Assembly (NCBI GenBank): GCA_030697615.1
Contig: JAUYPK010000128.1
Location: 1 to 5,890 of the forward strand
Length of the DNA stretch: 5,890 nt
Direction of reading: 5' to 3'
Source of the DNA: Microcaldota archaeon
GTDB taxonomy: Archaea > Micrarchaeota > Micrarchaeia > Norongarragalinales > UBA8480
The translations under genes were made by a program, and so were the position numbers. Of the stretch, positions 4,704-5,890 are shown piece after piece. Position 1 is the first letter of the stretch, and each line of letters starts with the position of its first letter. A model generated the notes under the pieces. The model was given only the letters and a program-made list of their open reading frames with translations, did not search any database and was not told the origin of the DNA.

Positions 4704-4711
4704 TTTAAAAA
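4704..4711 (+). promoter_or_regulatory. TATA box of a probably leaderless HD-gene transcript
   Basis: TTTAAAAA is centred about 27 nt before the ATG at 4735, the usual archaeal distance from TATA box to transcription start. There is no Shine-Dalgarno before that ATG. Both facts point to a leaderless mRNA beginning at or near the start codon. Confidence 0.6.
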
Positions 4712-4734
4712 CGTTGCTTTTGAAAAGCTATTTC

Positions 4735-5890
4735 ATGGCAGAAGAAAACCCAGAAAGCAAGCGCAAAGGAAGACAACCTGAACAAATGAGTAAAGGCGAA
4801 GGCTACATTCCGTGGATACCGCGAAGGGGAAAGTGGAGAGCTGGGAAAAGCACGGCGGAAATAACGAGAGAGAGGCTTATGCAGCGACACTTTGAATTAG
4901 CTGGCGTTACAACGCAGGCTCAGATAGGTAGCCAACATCACTTTTTTCGCGCTTCTGAACGGCTTGGGGATGATGAAGAAAATCCGAACGTGTGGCGTTA
5001 CCACGACGCGATTCATAAGCTAGTGACGTTAACTGGCGCAGAAAACGAAATCGACAAGCACCCGTTATTCAGGCGGTTAATGCGCATTAAGCAAACCGAG
5101 GCAATTTTGTCAGGCTATTACGTAGCAGCTAGCCACGATAGACACGCACATTCGCTAGGTGCAATGCATTTAGCTGGCAGAATTGCACGTAAACTTGGAC
5201 TGCCGCAAAAGACAGTTGCTGAATTGAGGTTAGCTGCGCTTGTCCACGACATTGGTCACACTGCATTTTCACACGGTGCTGAGCCGATTCTTAAACAAAA
5301 GCTTGGCATTGACCACGAGCAACTTGGCGAACAACGGATGCGGCAGGAGGGAATTGACAAAATAATAGCCGATCATGGGCTTGATTTCGAGCAAGTGATG
5401 AAATACACGCACAATGACGGGCTTGGTGAAATTGTAACGGAGTACGCTGATCGTATGGACTACTTACAACGCGACGGTTTCCACGTAGGGGTAAAGCCAG
5501 CCGTACAGCGAAAGGTGCAATTGACAATTGAAAAGATTATTGCAAATCTAAAGTTAAAAGATGGAAAACTATGCGTTACGCCAAAAGGCGAAAAGGCATT
5601 GAAACGCTTTGCTGATTGGCGTACGTTGTTCTTTTCACAAATTTACTTCTATCCGCCGTCAATGTTAACCCGCTACTTTTTGAGAAAGGCACTCGACATA
5701 GGCGCAAAAAGAAAAGTAATAACTGTAAATGATCTTTTAGAAGGTGGCGATGAGGAAATACTTAGGAAACTTGCAGAAGCAAAAATACCAGAAGCGAATC
5801 AAATACACCTACGCAATACGTACCTTCGCTTTAACCCGGTTTTTACCGCTCACTTCGGCCAATTAAAACGAGGAGCAGTACAAAGCGTGC
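4735..5890 (+). CDS. HD-domain phosphohydrolase, SAMHD1/COG1078-like (3' end missing)
   Basis: 385 codons are visible and the gene runs off the window. The core matches the SAMHD1-type HD fold: DAIH (91-94), LFRRLMRIKQ (111-120), RHAHSLGAMHLAG (136-148), VHDIGHTAFSH (170-180), DHEQ (193-196) and EYADRMDYLQRD (236-247). Expected metal ligands H139, H171, D172 and D239 are all present. SAMHD1 counterparts R136, Q120, H194, R240 and Y243 are also recognisable. E183 stands where SAMHD1 has Asp. The C-terminal helices (DWRTLFFSQIYFYP, DLLEGGDEEILRKL) fit COG1078 proteins. The likely activity is a metal-dependent phosphohydrolase, possibly a dNTP triphosphohydrolase, but the substrate cannot be read from sequence. 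About 85 N-terminal residues (GYIPWIPRRGKWRAGKST region) precede the domain and are unrecognised. It diverges from rpl1 and appears leaderless. Confidence 0.92.
   Translation, partial: MAEENPESKRKGRQPEQMSKGEGYIPWIPRRGKWRAGKSTAEITRERLMQRHFELAGVTTQAQIGSQHHFFRASERLGDDEENPNVWRYHDAIHKLVTLTGAENEIDKHPLFRRLMRIKQTEAILSGYYVAASHDRHAHSLGAMHLAGRIARKLGLPQKTVAELRLAALVHDIGHTAFSHGAEPILKQKLGIDHEQLGEQRMRQEGIDKIIADHGLDFEQVMKYTHNDGLGEIVTEYADRMDYLQRDGFHVGVKPAVQRKVQLTIEKIIANLKLKDGKLCVTPKGEKALKRFADWRTLFFSQIYFYPPSMLTRYFLRKALDIGAKRKVITVNDLLEGGDEEILRKLAEAKIPEANQIHLRNTYLRFNPVFTAHFGQLKRGAVQSV

Noticed and set aside
4705..4890. Minus-strand open frame over the HD gene start
   Set aside because: It has low-complexity Ser/Phe/Arg composition and lies antisense to the HD N-terminus and its promoter.
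4970..4976. ATGATGA resembling a C box of a C/D guide RNA
   Set aside because: It encodes part of the HD protein (GDDEE), and no matching D and D' box arrangement was found nearby.
5291..5527. Minus-strand open frame opposite the HD gene
   Set aside because: It is antisense to conserved catalytic motifs of the HD protein and has no features of its own.

Overview
The window looks archaeal. The stalk operon uL1, uL10 (aP0) and L12 (P1/P2 type) is plainly of the archaeal kind. The L12 ends in the archaeal/eukaryotic tail GLASLFG rather than being a bacterial L7/L12. The rightmost gene has a TATA-like box about 27 nt before its ATG, as in archaeal leaderless transcripts. The compact proteins would fit a small-genome (for example DPANN) archaeon, but that placement is only a guess.

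Layout from right to left. At 4735-5890 (+) there is an HD-domain phosphohydrolase of the SAMHD1/COG1078 type, running off the right edge. It diverges from the minus-strand operon rpl1 (3972-4607), rpl10 (3133-3966) and rpl12 (2742-3038). A U-rich terminator-like tract (2685-2741) closes that operon. After a new promoter-like stretch, a second minus-strand operon holds four adjacent paralogous genes: A 2050-2598, B 1440-2042, C 955-1470 and D 31-630. The first codons of a probable fifth, E, lie at 1-21. I do not recognise the family. Its members are basic, and each contains two copies of a module of about 70-80 residues that looks helix-turn-helix-like, so nucleic-acid binding is an inference.

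Between paralogs C and D, about 300 nt carry no gene but are packed with inverted repeats (658-959). The core is two homologous elements in opposite orientation. Each can fold as a three-way junction: a closing stem plus two hairpins with a 4-bp base and, just above it, a single-nucleotide bulge. The stem sequences differ between the copies while pairing is kept, as expected if the structure itself is selected. This element, together with the paralog array around it, is the most unusual part of the window.

The stalk genes work together on the large ribosomal subunit: uL10 anchors L12 dimers, and uL1 forms the opposite stalk and is a known autoregulator in methanogen archaea. The paralog family shows no functional link to the ribosomal genes beyond lying downstream of them.
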